Below are positions 5,655-6,832 of a stretch of DNA of 6,832 nt, piece after piece. The DNA lies in contig RPQV01000188.1 in assembly GCA_003818595.1 (NCBI GenBank), forward strand, positions 1 to 6,832, given 5' to 3'. Made by a program: the position numbers and the translations under genes. This stretch comes from Calditrichota bacterium. GTDB lineage: Bacteria > Zhuqueibacterota > Zhuqueibacteria > Residuimicrobiales > Krinioviventaceae. How positions within the stretch are numbered: the first letter of the stretch is position 1; every line of letters starts with the position of its first letter. The notes beneath the pieces were generated by a model. The model searched no databases and had not been told where the DNA came from. It saw only the letters and a program-made list of their open reading frames with translations.

Positions 5655-6832
5655 TTGAAAAAACTAGTACATCATGGCATATTGACGCCGGATCCGCCGG
5701 AATTCAAAGGACAGTCTATACAAATCAATGGTGTTAAAATTGTGTTGACGCCGCTGCAGGAAGAAATGGCGTATGCCTGGGCGAAGAAAAAGGATACCCC
5801 GTATGTCGCGGATCCGGTTTTCATCCGCAATTTTATGACCGATTTCTGCCGCGCACTCGGTTTGGGCAAGACGGTTTCGGTGAATGATATTGATTTTTCC
5901 GAACTCAATGAACGCGTCGATCAGGAGCGCGCTGCGCGGGAGGCATTGTCAAAGGAAGAGCGTAAGGCGCTGGCCGCTCAGCGAAAAGCGACGCGGGAAC
6001 AGCTGAAGGCGACCTATGGGTATGCCATTGCGGACGATGAACGCATTGAGTTGGCGACCTACATGACGGAGCCCAGCGGCATCTTTATGGGAAGAGGAAA
6101 ACATCCCCTTCGCGGCCGCTGGAAAGCCGGAGCCACTAAAAAAGATATTACGCTCAATCTGAGCCCGGATGCGGAAATCAATCGGGACGAATGGGATGAG
6201 GTATGCTGGCAGCCCGAGTCATTATGGGTCGCTCGGTGGGAGGACAAACTTTCCGGCAAATTAAAGTATATTTGGCTTCATGACACGGCGCCGATCAAAC
6301 AAACTCGGGAAGCGCAAAAATTCGACAAAGCGACCGAACTGGACAGTAGGTTGGAAAAGATTCAGCAGCATATTGAAGAAGGGCTGCGTTCGGATAATGC
6401 GAAAATACGCAAAATTGCCACGGCGTGTACACTGATTGATAGACTCTGTCTTCGCGTCGGTGACGAAAAAGATCCCGATGAGGCTGATACCGTTGGCGCG
6501 ACCACGCTTCGTCCGGAGCATATCAAATTTCTGGAACAAAATTGGGTCGAGTTTCGATTTTTGGGCAAGGATTCCGTGTTATGGCATAAAAAAATAGAGT
6601 TGCCTGACGTCGTCATTCAAAATCTCCAAGAGTTGGCGCGAACGGCGAGGCCTTCATTAACGGCCAAAAGCAACAAAAAGCATCCGATATACAGCAAGCC
6701 GCAACTTTTTCCTGATGTGAGCAGCCGTGACGTCAACGGCTTTTTGTCTGAAGTGATGCCCGGACTCTCGGCGAAAGTCTTTCGAACGCATCATGCCACC
6801 GCGGTGGTGAAAAAGAGCCTTTATGAGACCCG
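5655..6832 (+). CDS. topIB: Eukaryotic-type DNA topoisomerase IB (Top1), 3' end cut by the window
   Basis: Type IB topoisomerases relax positive and negative supercoils by nicking one strand through a 3'-phosphotyrosine, without ATP. The 392 codons present match the core of large nuclear Top1, not the short poxvirus-like bacterial form. LVHHGILTPDPPEF (4-17) matches the start of the human core (FLEHKGPVFAPPYEP). The Top1 N-terminal core domain runs to about 200, with a charged helix near 90-120, YGYAIADDERIE (121-132) and the hallmark EPSGIFMGRGKHP (139-151). The catalytic domain follows: IDRLCLRVGDEK with Arg267 (human Arg488), EADTVGATTLRPEHI, FLGKDS with Lys305 (human Lys532) and LSAKVFRTHHA with Arg377 (human Arg590). 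The His and nucleophilic Tyr lie past the window end. The TTG start follows AAGGA by nine bases. No intron, frameshift or lost residue is seen. The acidic N-terminal tail of eukaryotic Top1 is absent. Horizontal acquisition or an ancient origin is inferred. Confidence 0.95.
   Translation, partial: MKKLVHHGILTPDPPEFKGQSIQINGVKIVLTPLQEEMAYAWAKKKDTPYVADPVFIRNFMTDFCRALGLGKTVSVNDIDFSELNERVDQERAAREALSKEERKALAAQRKATREQLKATYGYAIADDERIELATYMTEPSGIFMGRGKHPLRGRWKAGATKKDITLNLSPDAEINRDEWDEVCWQPESLWVARWEDKLSGKLKYIWLHDTAPIKQTREAQKFDKATELDSRLEKIQQHIEEGLRSDNAKIRKIATACTLIDRLCLRVGDEKDPDEADTVGATTLRPEHIKFLEQNWVEFRFLGKDSVLWHKKIELPDVVIQNLQELARTARPSLTAKSNKKHPIYSKPQLFPDVSSRDVNGFLSEVMPGLSAKVFRTHHATAVVKKSLYET

Noticed and set aside
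5672..6616. Minus-strand frames of 66-92 codons inside the topoisomerase gene
   Set aside because: They are antisense to a gene with extended Top1 similarity and show no motifs.
5655..6832. The topoisomerase as a tyrosine recombinase/phage integrase or a poxvirus-like short topoisomerase
   Set aside because: These share the catalytic fold, but the N-terminal core domain and motifs such as MGRGKHP and EADTVG are specific to the large Top1 family.
5655..6832. Eukaryotic contamination or a chimeric contig
   Set aside because: No introns, a Shine-Dalgarno with TTG start, absence of the eukaryotic N-terminal tail and base use similar to the adjoining bacterial genes argue against it, though read coverage would be decisive.
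1..6832. CRISPR array, tRNA/rRNA genes, transposons or an integrated element
   Set aside because: No regular repeats, RNA-gene signatures, transposase genes or element ends were seen; almost all bases are in recognised genes.

Overview
The window holds bacterial protein-coding DNA at high density: a seven-gene run on the minus strand and the 5' part of a divergent gene on the plus strand. About 160 bases of intergenic sequence separate them. Minus-strand order, in the direction of transcription, is porX-like regulator, tsaE, tsaB, rimI, accD, surE, guaA (guaA runs off the left edge). Gene junctions are tight: TGATG (porX/tsaE), ATGA (tsaE/tsaB), TGACATG (accD/surE) and ATGA (surE/guaA). This looks like one operon read from a promoter near 5500-5560. 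I see no RNA genes, CRISPR arrays, insertion sequences or transposases.

The minus-strand genes are mostly housekeeping. TsaE and TsaB belong to the bacterial t6A tRNA-modification machinery. RimI is its usual neighbour, a ribosomal-protein N-acetyltransferase. AccD is the zinc-ribbon carboxyltransferase beta subunit of acetyl-CoA carboxylase. SurE is a nucleoside-monophosphate phosphatase. GuaA makes GMP. The first gene encodes a receiver domain fused to a PglZ domain, the architecture of PorX from Bacteroidetes type IX secretion and gliding control. All expected phosphorylation and metal-binding residues are visible.

The plus-strand gene is the most surprising item. It encodes a type IB DNA topoisomerase of the large eukaryotic nuclear Top1 kind, a family known mainly from eukaryotes and some archaea (Nitrososphaerota/Thaumarchaeota). 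It aligns by eye with human Top1 from the start of the core domain through the catalytic Arg, Lys and Arg. The window ends before the expected His and Tyr. The gene has a bacterial Shine-Dalgarno sequence, a TTG start, no intron and a bacterial operon next door.

Organism: clearly a bacterium. The PorX-like protein points to the FCB (Fibrobacteres-Chlorobi-Bacteroidetes) neighbourhood. Several genes have good Shine-Dalgarno sequences, which are rare in true Bacteroidetes, so an uncultured or deep-branching FCB-related lineage seems more likely. This is inference from family distribution; base composition is roughly balanced and does not decide it.
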